Source of the DNA: Siniperca chuatsi
Taxonomy: Eukaryota; Chordata; Actinopteri; Centrarchiformes; Sinipercidae
Assembly: GCF_020085105.1 (NCBI RefSeq)
Contig: NC_058043.1
Span: 17,412,167-17,476,166, forward strand
Direction: 5' to 3'
DNA length: 64,000 nucleotides
Shown: one piece after another, positions 33,361 to 58,294 of the stretch
Position numbering within the stretch: the first letter of the stretch is position 1
Layout: each line of letters begins with the position of its first letter
Notes under the pieces: model-generated
Told to the model about the DNA's origin: nothing
The model's input: the letters and a program-made list of their open reading frames with translations, nothing else
Database searches by the model: none
Program-made: the position numbers and the translations under genes

Positions 33361-36114
33361 TGACCAAATATTGGTAGGCGGTGGTTGTCTGATCACTTGC
33401 TGTCGCCGTTGCTAGGCGACCAAGTGACCTATGTTTGTATTGAGAGCTGAGGCGTGTAACCTCAACACTATGGAGTCAGCTTTATTTGGTGCCTATAACA
33501 TTTCATAGATTTTCTCTGATAAGTTCAGTAATTCATGCATGTAACACCAGACATGAAACAATCTGCATCCTTTAAGATTTAAAACACTCTCATCACATAA
33601 GTACCATCATCAGCTTTATTAGGATTAAGGATTAAAGCTTATTTGATGAGCCAAACTGCTTGAATTGTGTATATTGTGGCTACTTCTCTCTCCTTGTGAC
33701 TTTTCTAGCATTTATATGTCTGTCAGCAGCAAATCACACATGGACAGTATCTTGTGTTTATTCTATTGTCATTACATATCATCATTGTTTTTTTCTGTTA
33801 TGCAAATGTGTTTTATAATTTTTAACACAATCTTTTGTGAAAAAAATATTTAATTTGTCATGTTTTATTTATTTTTTGGGTGAGATGTCTTCATAAGCCC
33901 AATTGAGTTTTTTCAGCCAGCAAAATCATTTAAAAAAATCCATCAATGCATTACGTTGTACTTCTGCAAATAAACACCAGCTAAATTATAGATGCATTTT
34001 CAGATTTAAGATAGAGGTAGATAGATATGAGGGTCCTCCCTTTTTAACTCCTTTTCTCAGTCATATCTTCCTTTAGGTCCTACAGATCATGTTATAATTT
34101 GTTTTGTTTTTATGTCATAACACATATATATTCGACAGTGCAAATATTGTTTTATGTTATTTAGGTGGAAGTAATATATAAGCCTTTGGAGGCTTTCCCC
34201 ATCTCTGCTCACCTTAATTGCCATTGTTATTTTTATATAATTTGTTTGATTGTAACTTTTGCAAATAAATAAAAATCTGTTTGAACTGGACTCCAGTCAG
34301 TTTAACAACATTTATATATTCATACAGGATAAATGGGACCAGATTAAATGGCACTGATAATCTTCCATAGACTAAATATATCTTCTACCTATAACTGCAG
34401 ATTGTTGTGTGGGAATAGGAGTCAAAGTACGACAACCTGCCACACTTAATATATAATGCACGAGTCAACGCCTCTTTTATGCAAACACATACTCAATGTG
34501 AGCATCACTATTAGAGGAAGAAGTTTTGCATTAGATTTTATAGGTTTTATTGTGTCCACTCCGATGTAGGCTTTGCTGTTAAGCAGTTCTTGGGTCTTTC
34601 ACTTCAGCTCAAAGCAGATGTATTACATGAGAGAGACACCCGACATCTACAGTAGATGTAATACATTTTACATGCACACTGTAACGTGTTGAAACTGCCT
34701 GGATGAAACATGGTGAAATAAATGCTGTGTCTCCTTCAGAAACATCACACTATTATTTCCCTTTGTGACAGTCTTCAAGTAAACCCAGTAACACACTGAC
34801 GAAACTGCGGAGGCTTCAACTCATTTGCAGCTCAGGCCCTGCACAGTGGATTTAGATTTCACAGCCAGTACAACATATAAACATACAGATATAGACAATA
34901 CATAAGGTCTTCATGTTGACATCCATACATCCGAGCTCGCAACGGCGTCGGCGAGGCAGTTTGTTCAGGGCGTCTATGGCTCAAGGGACGAAACTCTTCT
35001 CCGACCAGATGGCAGTAATGTGAGGTGTTGACTGAGGGGGTGATCAGCGTCATTTGCTATTGAGAGGGGTAGGCGTGTGACGGCGCTGTGGTTCACGTCT
35101 GAGAGCTCGGCTGTGGGGAGGTAGATGATGTGTGATGCCGGTACGTTTGTTTTTGTTGGAGATGGTTAATTAACATGGTGAAGAAGCAGGGGGCGAGCAG
35201 TACAACAACAGGAGGTGGGGGGCAACAAACAAGGGTCTTTATGGATAGAAGTGATGTGTTAAGTCCAAGGGACATGAAGCTGCTCCCCTGTTCAACTGTC
35301 ATGCCATGTCTTGGATGGAGGTGGGGTTCAGTCCAGTGTCGGGTGTGTTTGATACGCTAATGACCAGTTATTTTGATTTGTCCACATTCAGCTGCAGGGA
35401 GATATCAGTGCACAGCTGTGTCAAGTGAGATGAGTTTTGATAGGCTGTCATTGAGTAGTGAGAATATGGCAGTGTCATCGGCGTATTTGAAGTATGTGGT
35501 GATGGGTGAAGGGCTGGTAGTAGTGACATCTAGAGGACACTAAACTGCTAACCACCGTGGATGTGTATTAAAGGATGATCAAAGCAACATTAGTGACAGC
35601 AAATAATAACCAATGAAAAACAGCTGCAGGCATTTCAACTATTTATTTAGCGTCAAAACAAAGACTGTTGTTGGTATGTTGGAAGAAGAGCATATACACT
35701 ATGTCTGTGAACCAGCTGCTAACCTGAAAAAAGCAACAAGCTAAAAAAAAAAAAAATGTACACGCAAGAAAACGTCTTGTTTTTCCTTTAATATGCAGCA
35801 TCACGTCTCCCAAGTGCACAAACATACACACAGTAGAGTTGGAGATAAATTACTCTGTTATGGTACATGTAAGACTCAGACACACACACTTCTCTCCTGC
35901 ATTCATACTGTACATGTGCGTTTGTGTAACACCAAGTCCTCCAACCACACATACACCCCCACCCATTTCCATTACAGTTAACTATAGAGTCTGCGGAGTG
36001 TGGTGGTGGTGGAGCTGACAGGTGTACTGGCCCTTCAGACCATAATAAGCATTTTTAAATCAATATATCATTTAATCATGGAGGGAAAAGTTGTCCAAGA
36101 GGATAACTGTGGTT
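33361..36114. other. Spacer between mfap2 and sdhb
   Basis: No exon is recognised. A LINE-like tail in + orientation may end near 34290 (GCAAATAAATAAAAATCTG). An antisense LINE remnant occupies about 34860-35540. A minus-strand AATAAA at 35642-35647 could be the sdhb polyadenylation signal, giving about 0.5 kb of 3' UTR. In human, ATP13A2 lies in this interval; no P-type ATPase exon was seen here. Confidence 0.5.
34860..35540 (-). mobile_element. Degraded LINE fragment (L2/Rex-like), antisense
   Basis: Phrases such as GGACGAAACTCTTCTCCGA, ATTTGTCCACATTCAGCTGC and GCAGTGTCATCGGCGTATTT are typical of the reverse complement of the reverse-transcriptase region of abundant teleost LINEs. The last corresponds to a (Y/F)ADD-type block. 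Frames are broken and both ends are missing. The clade is not certain. Confidence 0.5.
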
Positions 36115-40344
<4,230 letters not shown>

Positions 40345-40446
40345 TTTGGAGTTTCTCTGACCTCCAACGTCTGCTGTCCCAGCATCCACCGTGGCTGCGT
40401 CATAGCTCTGGCGCGTGTTTTGTTGACCGACGTCACGCGGCCGTGG

Positions 40447-40503
<57 letters not shown>

Positions 40504-40841
40504 GAGCGTGAATTTATGGTTTGTTTGACTTGATTGTGACATTTTTGTCACGTCTTTCGTTGTTTGTTTGCTCATAATCCCCCATTCGTTTGTTTCCATC
40601 ATGACGCCGGCTATTTCTTGGTCAGCAAACCCGGGCGGAGCAGAGGACACACGGGCACCGGATGTCCGGGCTTTTAAATCGAACGAACCCAGTGCGCCTC
40701 TGTCAGTCGTGGTACGGCGTGTGTGGACTCACATAACATCGAGTCTCTTTACAGGTGGAGCTGCACTGAGGTCACTTAATCCAGCATTTTCATTGTGTTA
40801 CAAAGGAGACTGTGGTGCAGTAGTGTACTCGAAGAACAGAC
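40345..40841. promoter_or_regulatory. Shared head-to-head promoter interval of sdhb and mrpl20
   Basis: Only 497 bp separate the two start codons on opposite strands. The sdhb side is CpG-rich (for example GACCGACGTCACGCGGCC at 40428-40444, with a CRE-like GACGTCA core). A (CA)n run occupies about 40449-40499. Both products are mitochondrial, so co-regulation is plausible, but that is inference. Confidence 0.55.
40449..40499. repeat. (CA)n microsatellite in the sdhb/mrpl20 intergenic promoter
   Basis: A perfect CA dinucleotide tract of about 25 units lies 105-155 bp upstream of the sdhb start codon. It is close to where an sdhb transcription start would be expected. Confidence 0.9.
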
Positions 40842-42351
40842 ATGGTGTTTTTGACGTTGTCTTGTTGGATCAGAAGTCGTGGACCTGACAGATACTGGAA
40901 AGTTCAAGAAGTTCTCAAACATGCACGGGTAAGGCCACGACTATTTCCTGGAGGAGAGGGGGCTACATGTTGTGATGTTGTAGTCTGTGTGGTAGTTAAA
41001 CCTAAATGTTTTAGAAAATCAGCGAGTCGTATGCTAATTGCATCGGCTGTGTTTAGATATGACCCATGCTGTTTGCTCCGGTTAGAAAGATGCCCCATCA
41101 TCCTAATCTAATATTAACAGCGCAATGATAGTCACTTTAGCATCCTTCCTGTCTGTTCTTCCAACAGCACTTCAGAGGCAGAAAGAACCGGTGCTACAGT
41201 CTGGCTGTGCGGGCGGTCAGGAGAGCTTTCGTCTACGCCACTAAATCTCGGAGGCTCAAGAAACGCAACATGAGAACGGTAAGACACAAATACTCATAGC
41301 AGGCACAGAGGCTGCAGTCTGAGATTTGTCAATGAGATTTTATTTGTAATATCCGAAAAATAGCTTCTAACTGCTGTGTAAACCAGACTACCTTTCTCAG
41401 TACAGGGACATGTATTGGCAATGATGGGGGCATTGTATTTCACCAAACCGATTCACTTTACTTTATTTCACCAGGATAATCCACTCAGTATCAGTACTGC
41501 TTTGCAAGGACTCCTGGGTACATACAGTATATTAAAAACATAAATACAACTAAAACGTGTCAAGAGTAGTAACAGTCTGTTGATCAAGTGTCCCAAGATA
41601 ACTTTGAATGGTCACACGATGATTAAAGGGATGCTAAAAGAAAGTATGTCTTGCATAATAGGTTGAGTTTTCTGACTTTTCTCTAGTTTTTGTTTTTTCT
41701 TGTGAAATACTGGATATTTTCACCTCTTCTGGGCCCTAAAAATGCTTCAAATTGAATGATACAAGAAGGCAAAAAATCCCTCTGAACTGCTCACTAATGA
41801 TGTCCACAGTAAGGCCGTAACCTGTGATTAGTGATCACAAGTAGACACTGATTCATTTTAAGGGGTCACAAGTCAAAAAGGTTGGGAACCATTAAAACGT
41901 AGCTGTCCTTCCAATCCCAGTTGTCTTCATTGTTTACAGTATTGTACTTGAGTTAATCAATATAATTTATTATATTTTTGTGCTCTTATTTCTTCAGCTC
42001 TGGATCTCACGCATTGCAGCAGCCTCACGAGAGCACGGCATGAAGTATCCCGCCCTTATGCACAACCTCACCAAGGTTAGTCAGGTTGAATGTCTTTGTA
42101 CCGGTCCTCTCTACGTTCTTGATGCTGTTGGCTCACTCTACCTGTATGTAACGTATTTCCTCTCTTCCTCCATACAGAGCAGCGTTCAGCTAAACCGACG
42201 CGTTATCAGCGACCTGGCCGTCACGGAGCCTCGGTCATTCCTCTCGCTCGCAAAGCTGGCACAGACTCGCCAACAGGAAGGCTTCCGGGCGGCGTTGGGT
42301 GAAGGCAAAGAGCCTCCTGGTGTCTTCTCCCGTGTCGTTTTGCTACAGTAA
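40842..42351 (+). CDS. mrpl20: Mitochondrial large ribosomal subunit protein bL20m, 4 exons
   Basis: bL20m binds 23S-type rRNA early in assembly of the mitochondrial 39S subunit. Exons 40842-40928, 41168-41278, 41998-42075 and 42178-42351 have AG/GT borders and give 149 residues, the human length. The start [20 protein letters not shown] keeps the conserved opening. [20 protein letters not shown] and [20 protein letters not shown] are the L20 core, with a basic rRNA-binding helix. The end, [11 protein letters not shown], matches the vertebrate family. An ATTAAA at 43444-43449 is the best downstream polyadenylation signal. Confidence 0.97.
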
Positions 42352-44151
42352 AGGACTCGATACAGATTTCCAGTTGTTATGTAGTTTAAAGAACAGTGGT
42401 CTTGGATTGTGGAGATGTTCATGAAACACACTCACCTCCTTGCTTTACAGTTGTCACTTAATCTCAGTATTTTTCATATCAAGATAAAGGTAGTTAAATA
42501 ATTTACTTAATTTTTGTGACACTTAATTGATCACTATACCGGGGTTGCCTCATGCTTAACGACCTGTCTTGACAACAGAGTCTGGTCACCATATGTAACG
42601 TGGGTTGCTTGGTGAAAAAGTGTCGACTCATGGCGAGGAATTAACTGGACTGCTGGACCTAAACAATTGGACATGGGTGTATAATGGAGTCTCACGTGGG
42701 TTATCCCCACGCTGGTTTTTGGTCTTGTTAGGGGGAATTTAAACAGAGATACCAACAGAGCAATGTCCCTGAAGTAGAAAGGGAGGTAATATTTTGCTCA
42801 AGGACACTCCAGCAGGACAGATGATTTGTGTTGCAGTGCCTTGATCCCTATGCTACCCTGCCTGCACCCATGCTGCGATTGGATTGTCCAAAAGCTGTGC
42901 ATCTATGAAAAGAGATTTGACAAATCTATATGACTTTTCCTACCATTAAGGCAATAGGCAACTCTTAAATACTGTTGTGGGTTATTTTCAGGTGAACCAT
43001 TTCAAGTAAAGAATATTTCTGCTCTCTTAAGTCATCACATGGACATAATCACAATCCAAGATGGCGGCGACATTAAACAGCATACCAATTGGTAGTCCAG
43101 ACAGACCTGCTCCTGCTCCATTCACTGCTTTCAATCCAACATCAATATCACGAGGGCCAGAGATTCCCGGCTGCAGTGTTACCAACAAAATACTCCACCA
43201 CAGCCCTGCTGATTACCTCCACTACTGTGATGGAGGATCAGTTTCCACAAACCTCCCTGCGTACATCATATGCAGCTTTTGTTAAGTTATGATTTGATGC
43301 TGTTTGATTGTGACTTTTTTTTTTTTTTTTTTGGAGGTTGGGAAGAAGAGTGACCTCTAGCTTTGTCATGTAATGACTTTTGTCTCTGTGTAAATATGTT
43401 TTACCATTTGTTGGGGTGAGGTTGTCCTCTGAATGTTTAGTTCATTAAACATTTTGATATATATTTTGTCATCCTGTCTTGATTCTCTTTATTGCAAAAC
43501 ATTGCTATTTTAAGGATGTGATGTGGTAGTCATTTGTAGTTTTCACGTTGGCTGCTTTGTCCCCTATAAATGTTCTTCTTTTATAGCCATGATAGTACAC
43601 ACTAATATTACATTACATTAACATGATACCATCTTAATTCAATCAACCAGTGGTATTGGAGAAGCATGAGCACCCAGGTTTGAAACATTCCTCCTGTCCA
43701 ACATTTATTTCTGATGATCCTGCAGAGATCAAATCCAGTGAATGCTTCATGCTAGAAACTGATGTGCAAAGGACACATCACAGCAATGTCAATCACCAAT
43801 GACTTAACAAAACCAGAAACAACCTGATGCAATCAAAAGAACACCAAGTCCATTCCTGTGAATTAGACGTATTATGACCCTCTGCGGCCACCGTATTGAT
43901 TTTGGGTGGGACTACATAAATGACCTCTGCTGAAGACAGCTGTTGGGACAGCCAATGAGAAGAAGAAGTACTTATTACCAGCCAATCGTCGTTGCTGGTA
44001 TTCAGAGAAACCTGCTCTCTCTGTTGCACTTGCGCAGAAGGTTGCGGCGTGACACGCGTGTGGAGGAAGTGCAGTGACAGGTCTGTAGCAGCTGCCTCGT
44101 CTCTCTCCACACAGAAGCTGCTGAACTGTACTTTATTTATTATCATTAAAA
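42352..44151. other. mrpl20 3' region and spacer to atad3
   Basis: The left part probably is mrpl20 3' UTR. At 43055-43070 there is an AAGATGGCGGCGAC motif, a YY1-type core promoter sequence that also forms a good start context. It opens a 74-codon frame (43061-43285) of no known family, followed by a T tract and the ATTAAA. The last 200 bp before 44152 should hold the atad3 promoter and 5' UTR. No other exon is recognised. Confidence 0.45.
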
Positions 44152-49238
<5,087 letters not shown>

Positions 49239-50760
49239 GTTGTAGATTTGTTAAGTGGAACGGCCTTGATTAAGAAGATTAGTGACCTGCCCCTAACTAG
49301 TCTGCAGTTTAACAGTTTGTCTAAAAGTCTGTTGGACTGTCTAAGACAGATGAATTCAGCAGGTTGGGCGAGATAATCAATTAACATTTGAAAACACAAA
49401 TGACACCTGAGACTCTCATTCGAATATATAATCGCAGAAGTGTACTTTACATGGAAACCAGACTCTGTGTCTGTAATAACAGTATATAAGTGTTGTGCAC
49501 AGTGGAGTGTCTGTTGAAATGATTAAATAGATCTGTGTTTTTATAAACCATAGAAGTTATGGTCTTTCTTACGTTTTGGGGTTGCTACATGATATTACAC
49601 TACATGTAGCTTGGATTACAGTTTAAGACACTTGAATAATTGAGACAGCTGAATTAATATTTCTTTCAGAAAACAACATTTTGAACAGTCAGTGACATCT
49701 ATTAGTCTAACCGCTACACAACCCTTCAATAAAATGCTGAAACTATTGGAGATCAAATCTTGCAATGACATTGTCATGAATTATAAATATATATGTGGTT
49801 TTGAAAGAGAGACAAAGTATAGTAACACAGTACATAAGAGAGGAGGGGTTAAGATTGGATGAGGCAGCCATACTGTCCTATAGGAATCCACATGGGATTT
49901 CAATATGTCATAGTAATGGCTGAGGGCTTGAGGAAGCATATTCTACAAAGCAAAGTCAAGGGCATGAAGTTGTCCTTTGTTTGGAATATGCCATGTGATA
50001 AAACTCCCTGTCGGACATTATAGGATGCCTTCATGCACTTTAATGTATGGGTTCGCATAAATAACCAAACAAACAATCTGGTAATTCCGATTAGGAAATT
50101 AAGTAAAAAAAATGATAATAGGAAACTATTCAACTCAGCTTGATTTAAAAAATAAACACACACATCAAACACAGTTACACTGAACAGCAGTTAGTTGCAA
50201 GACATAATACTCCCATAATATTTGAATGGAAAGCCTGTATGTGATATAGACTGGAGGTCCTAATGGCATTTTTGACATTAAGTCCCCAGGTGAGCCTATC
50301 AAATGTGTTATTTCCAGTGTGCTCACAACACTGCAACAAGGTCACCTTATTTGAAAATGCACGTATGTGTCTATCAAGGCAGGAGGTCTATCAACAATAA
50401 AATCATATCTCGCTGAATTTTCAACCAATTTTCTAGCAGTTTGGTTTGTTACAAATTCCAGACACGTATTTATCATCTGCCATGATATAATTTTGTTTAG
50501 AATTTTGGAAATAAATAAAGATTTAATTTTTAAAATGACAATTACAAGAAACACTAAAGGTAAAGGTAGAAGAAGAAGAATGTCTGGCAGGCTTCAATAT
50601 TCTGTTTTAACTACAAAAAGATAAAATACAAAAATGATATATACAGTATCAGCAGTGTTGTGCAGAGTCGTAGTGGAACGATTACACATTCTGATAAACC
50701 AATCTTAGTTTTGTACAACTGAAAATAAAAGCACCAGGCAACTGACTTAGGGCTGCATGT
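49239..50760. other. atad3 3' UTR and spacer
   Basis: ATTAAA at 49522-49527 and AATAAA at 49728-49733 are both plausible atad3 polyadenylation signals, giving about 0.3 or 0.5 kb of 3' UTR. The remainder is AT-rich and shows no exon. Whether the outer end of the P-like transposon lies here was not resolved, as no terminal inverted repeat was seen. Confidence 0.5.
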
Positions 50761-51260
50761 TTATACAAGAGAGATGAACAATACAAATGTTGCCCTACTC
50801 TCACACAGTTTTTCCTTGGAGGAAGGCAGGTGCTTGTGCACTGGTTGGCTCCTGTCATACAGGCACATGCTCAGGAGCCTGCACATGCTGATGTTGGATA
50901 AATGCCCATCCATTGTCACACACAGTACTTTAATACCTCGTTTATGTAGCACCTCTATGGTACTCCGCAGCAAAGCGTTTTGTCAATGTCTCAATAAACA
51001 AGTAGGCAATGGCCGTTGTCCAGTGGACTTGCAGTCCAACAACCATAAACACAAGGGCTTCACCTGCCACATCAATGCCATCACCAAGATCCACAAAGCC
51101 TGTCACTGTTTGTGTGTGAGGGTCATACTGAACCTGCTTCTTTATGGCCATGGCTTCCACCATAAGACACACTTGACCAAAATCTTGCTGGATCCTAATT
51201 TTTTCATAGCATATCTAAAAGTCAGGTGTTAAATCCAGGCTTAGCATCCACAGTGTACAA
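50761..51260 (-). pseudogene. P-element-type transposase remnant
   Basis: Two overlapping minus-strand frames carry recognisable P/THAP9-type transposase blocks. One is MVEAMAIKKQVQYDP...GFVDLGDGIDVAGEALVFMVV...HWTTAIAYLFIETL at 51172-50942; the other is LHKRGIKVLCVTMDGHLSNIS at about 50973-50860. The first corresponds to the (L)MIDGMAI...GFVDLG part of the catalytic domain, the second to the (V)SLTCDG part. They are in different frames, so there is a frameshift near 50960. Upstream, a TVDAKPGFNT phrase is followed by stop codons. The region linking it to the coiled-coil exon is missing or unrecognisable. It cannot encode an active transposase. Confidence 0.8.
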
Positions 51261-51574
51261 CCACCTATTTCAGGTAAAACAAAAGATAATGTAAACAAAC
51301 ACCACAATGCATACTTACAGAACAGAATGTGGGATACTTTAATAAGAAAATATTAAATTAGATGGAAGGTCAATAAGGTTGATTTCTAAAAGAATGTTTT
51401 TTTAAAATAATTTCACAATGAAATTTTTAAAATCAGCTATTTTTCAGTCAACATTTCAGAACAGTGGTGAGATTGCAATCTAAAATGGTGAGATGAGACA
51501 TGAATTTAAACCACTATGAAAACTATCAATGTTACACATGTTTAATCCGTAAAGGAAGGGGCTTGGCAGTTCAA

Positions 51575-53129
51575 TCAACCAGAGTCGAAGTCAAGCTTCT
51601 GCTGCAGCTCCTCTGTTAGCATATTTTTGCGTTTTAAATCCTCTAGCACAGAATTCACTACCTTCTTATGCCTTCTTTCCCGATCCTTGGCATTTCTTAA
51701 GTCCCGTTGTAATTCATCCACCTTGTCCTGAGCCTCAGTTAACTTTTTTTTAACTTTAACTGGGTCAAGGGCATACTGATGATCCTGAAAAATATACATT
51801 TTATCATAACTTAAAATTATTCTCCTCATTTTATAAATGTCCAGCATTCTGCAAGGGTGTTTAAAACAACAATTGTTTCACTCACTGAGATTGACACCTT
51901 AAGGTCCCCTGACAGCTGAACGTGAACATCTGGACATTGTGCAGCAGCTTTTTGTGAGGTCCTGCTTGACCTGGACGTACTGGGTGCCTGGAGATAAAAT
52001 TTTAAAAAAACTATTTAAGTCAATACATACAATTTTGTTTAGAAAGTTTATTTTTATTGTTAGGTTTAGTGGGCATTACACATGTGTTAGTTAGAGATTA
52101 AGATTTTATGAAACATTGACATTAATTATAGAGATAGATGCCAATGACACTAACTTTGCAAAGACGGCCAGGAAATGCAAAGACTGATGGGATCACTCCT
52201 TCTTTTAAACGAGTTGTCTGTCCAGTCATGTCAAAGTCTTCTGACTTGAAATGACAACTACAAACAACTGAGCGTTGAGTTGGATCAAAGTGCCTTCTCC
52301 TCAGTGCAGCTGTCCATTTCTGTCTTTTAACTTGATCTTTTGGGAACCTATACACAAAACAAGTCCATCTGAAAAACACTATGCAATTCTGCATGCTTTT
52401 ATAGCTACAATTCAGACACATTAGTAAATGTATGTCACCTCAGCGGCATGAAACTGTTGTAAACACTTTAAAGTACCTCATTTAGGACTACTTAACACAG
52501 TAATACAGTGACACAGTTGGTTGATAAATTTCATTTTCACATGGTTCCCACACTTTCTTAAACATCAAATTCAAGGGCTTTTCAAGGACTTTCCAGGCCC
52601 AATTCCCTCAAACACGGCATTGTTTGAGACATGGATCAAGGTTAAGTAGTTACAACACTGAGAATTTTTATAATGAGAACTATCAGGCTTTACAGAAGCT
52701 CACAGACAACAATTAAAGAGAGAGGCTTGAATGTGTGAACACTTCTCAACTGTGCTGTGTTACAGTTATATATATATATCAAAAGAACTTCAATTTCTTG
52801 CACAAAATATATAAATTCAAGCAAGATTTGTCTGTTTTCAAAAACTTTCAAGGATTTCAAGGACCCGTAGGAACCCTGTTTTCAGCAGCTTACTTAAATA
52901 TTACTTTCTTTACCTAACATAAATTAGCTTAATTTAGTAACCTTATCAGGACAGTCACTTAACTTTATGCTAACGTTAGCTTAAAAGAGGGGTTGCTTAT
53001 TGTGATGTATGAAATTCAACACATTTGTAACAGTAAAATAACTTCTCACCTGTGAAATGTTATTCCCCGTTCCTTGGTTTTGGCATTTCTTTGATTAGAG
53101 CATCCAATAGCAGCACAAAAGTCTGGCAT
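51575..53129 (-). CDS. THAP-domain/coiled-coil protein, P-element-derived, 4 exons
   Basis: Exons in transcript order, 53050-53129, 52155-52347, 51886-51987 and 51575-51784, join with GT-AG borders and consistent phases into an intact 194-residue frame. Residues 1-85 are a THAP zinc-finger DNA-binding domain. It has MPDFCAAIGCSNQRN with the first C-x4-C pair, a conserved W in KRQKWTAALRR, the second zinc pair in VVCSCHF, and a terminal VIPSVFAFP in place of the usual AVPTIF. A Ser-rich linker follows. Residues about 126-194 form a basic coiled coil (DKVDELQRDLRNAKDRERRH), the dimerisation-type region found beside THAP in P-like transposases. The frame then stops at FDSG. Broken transposase lies downstream on the same strand. 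It may be a truncated P-like element product or a domesticated gene. A YY1/ETS-type promoter lies just upstream. Confidence 0.8.
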
Positions 53130-53221
53130 TTTCTACAATTTGAACTGAACTGGCCAGAACCCCGCTGTAAGATGGCGGTGACAGAGAGACGCATATCACA
53201 AGCCGGAAGCGGTATCTACTC
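53130..53221 (-). promoter_or_regulatory. Candidate promoter of the THAP gene (YY1 and ETS motifs)
   Basis: Within 90 bp of the THAP start codon lie AAGATGGCGGTGAC at about 53169-53182 (YY1 type) and GCCGGAAGC at 53202-53210 (ETS type), in locally GC-richer DNA. Such pairs are typical of housekeeping vertebrate promoters. The YY1 motif faces the plus strand, so the direction is uncertain. Confidence 0.4.
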
Positions 53222-54130
53222 GTTCTTCTTCTTCTTCCTCCTCCTCCTCTGGGTTGGCAGTTGGCAACCAGCGTATTACGACCATTACCGCAACTTCTGC
53301 TTCGGAGTGTGGACTAGAGATCAGATCCAACCCATTAATCCTGTTTCTCTGATAAAATGCCCGATCCACTCGACAGGTTCATTCATGTTTTTATATTAAG
53401 ATTCTGAATCTTGTTCATACTTATTACAATCCATGATTACATGCACAACAGACTCCTCAAACTGACATTGCTCACATAAACCAGCTGGATGCTTTCCTGT
53501 TACCTTAAGTGTGCTATTTAAACTGGAATGAACAAGTCTTATTTTGTTGAAATTGACCTCTTCTTTCCTTGACCTGAATTGACTTTACTATTTAAATTGC
53601 ACACACCTCCATATCCTTTGAGGTTAGCCCAGTAGTTGGTCATTAACTGCTTCCTTTTAATATCTAGTGGCATCTCTCCGGCCAGGACTTGCAGGGCTGG
53701 GATGTGTCTTGACTTTAGTGCTTGTGATTGTATCTCATTTAGATACTCAGACTCCACTACCGTAATCACAGACCAAATCATTGCATACATAGTGTTTAAT
53801 GGAGAGATGTTTGTCCCCATTCATGATATTTATGACTTTCTGACACTTTTCATGTTAACTTAGAGTCAAAAAGAATTCCTAAAATCATTCACCCTCACCA
53901 ATGTTCTCCTATACATCTATACATCCCAGACTCATGTCAGGGAGAACTCTTTTCCTGGTGAAAACTACTATATTGGTTTTCAGTTGAGAAAAGTAGTTAA
54001 TGTGCAAGATATTCATTCCCCTTTCCCATAAAACCCCATCATCTGCAAAAAGAGATCTGCCAATATCTGGTTGTATTTAAGAAAAAACATCATTGCTCAT
54101 TTTCCAAACAAATCATAGGATCCAGAATTC
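53222..54130 (-). mobile_element. 5'-truncated LINE (I/Nimb-like), minus strand
   Basis: Read on the minus strand, the element shows a reverse-transcriptase active-site block RSLFADDGVLWERG (about 54060-54015), a downstream FSQLKTNIVVFTRKRVLPD block, and an IPALQVLAGEMPLDIKRKQL...NYWANLKG block typical of the region after RT in I-like clades. Its 3' end reads GGTTGCCAACTGCCAAC followed by a GGAGGA/GAAGAA tail at about 53220-53250. Stops and frameshifts are present and the 5' part is missing. It inserted about 95 bp upstream of the THAP start codon. Confidence 0.75.
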
Positions 54131-54289
54131 CTCTTCCTTTCCTAAACCAACTTTGACTTAACTTTTAGCATATTAAAAAATAAAGTTGTGTTTGGAGTCA
54201 ACCAGACCTGCAAGGGCTATTAGGTGATTAAACAGAAAACAGCACACACAGAAACGGTTGCATTTAATCCACATTTTTATCTTTCTGTG

Positions 54290-58294
<4,005 letters not shown>

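Noticed and set aside
43089-43292. 67-codon ORF overlapping the candidate small frame at 43061
   Set aside because: Weaker start context and no features; at most one of the two frames could be real.
53052-53399. 115-codon plus-strand ORF with a FFFFFLLLLW run
   Set aside because: The hydrophobic run is the reverse complement of the LINE GAA/GGA tail and the rest is THAP exon 1 antisense and LINE 3' UTR.
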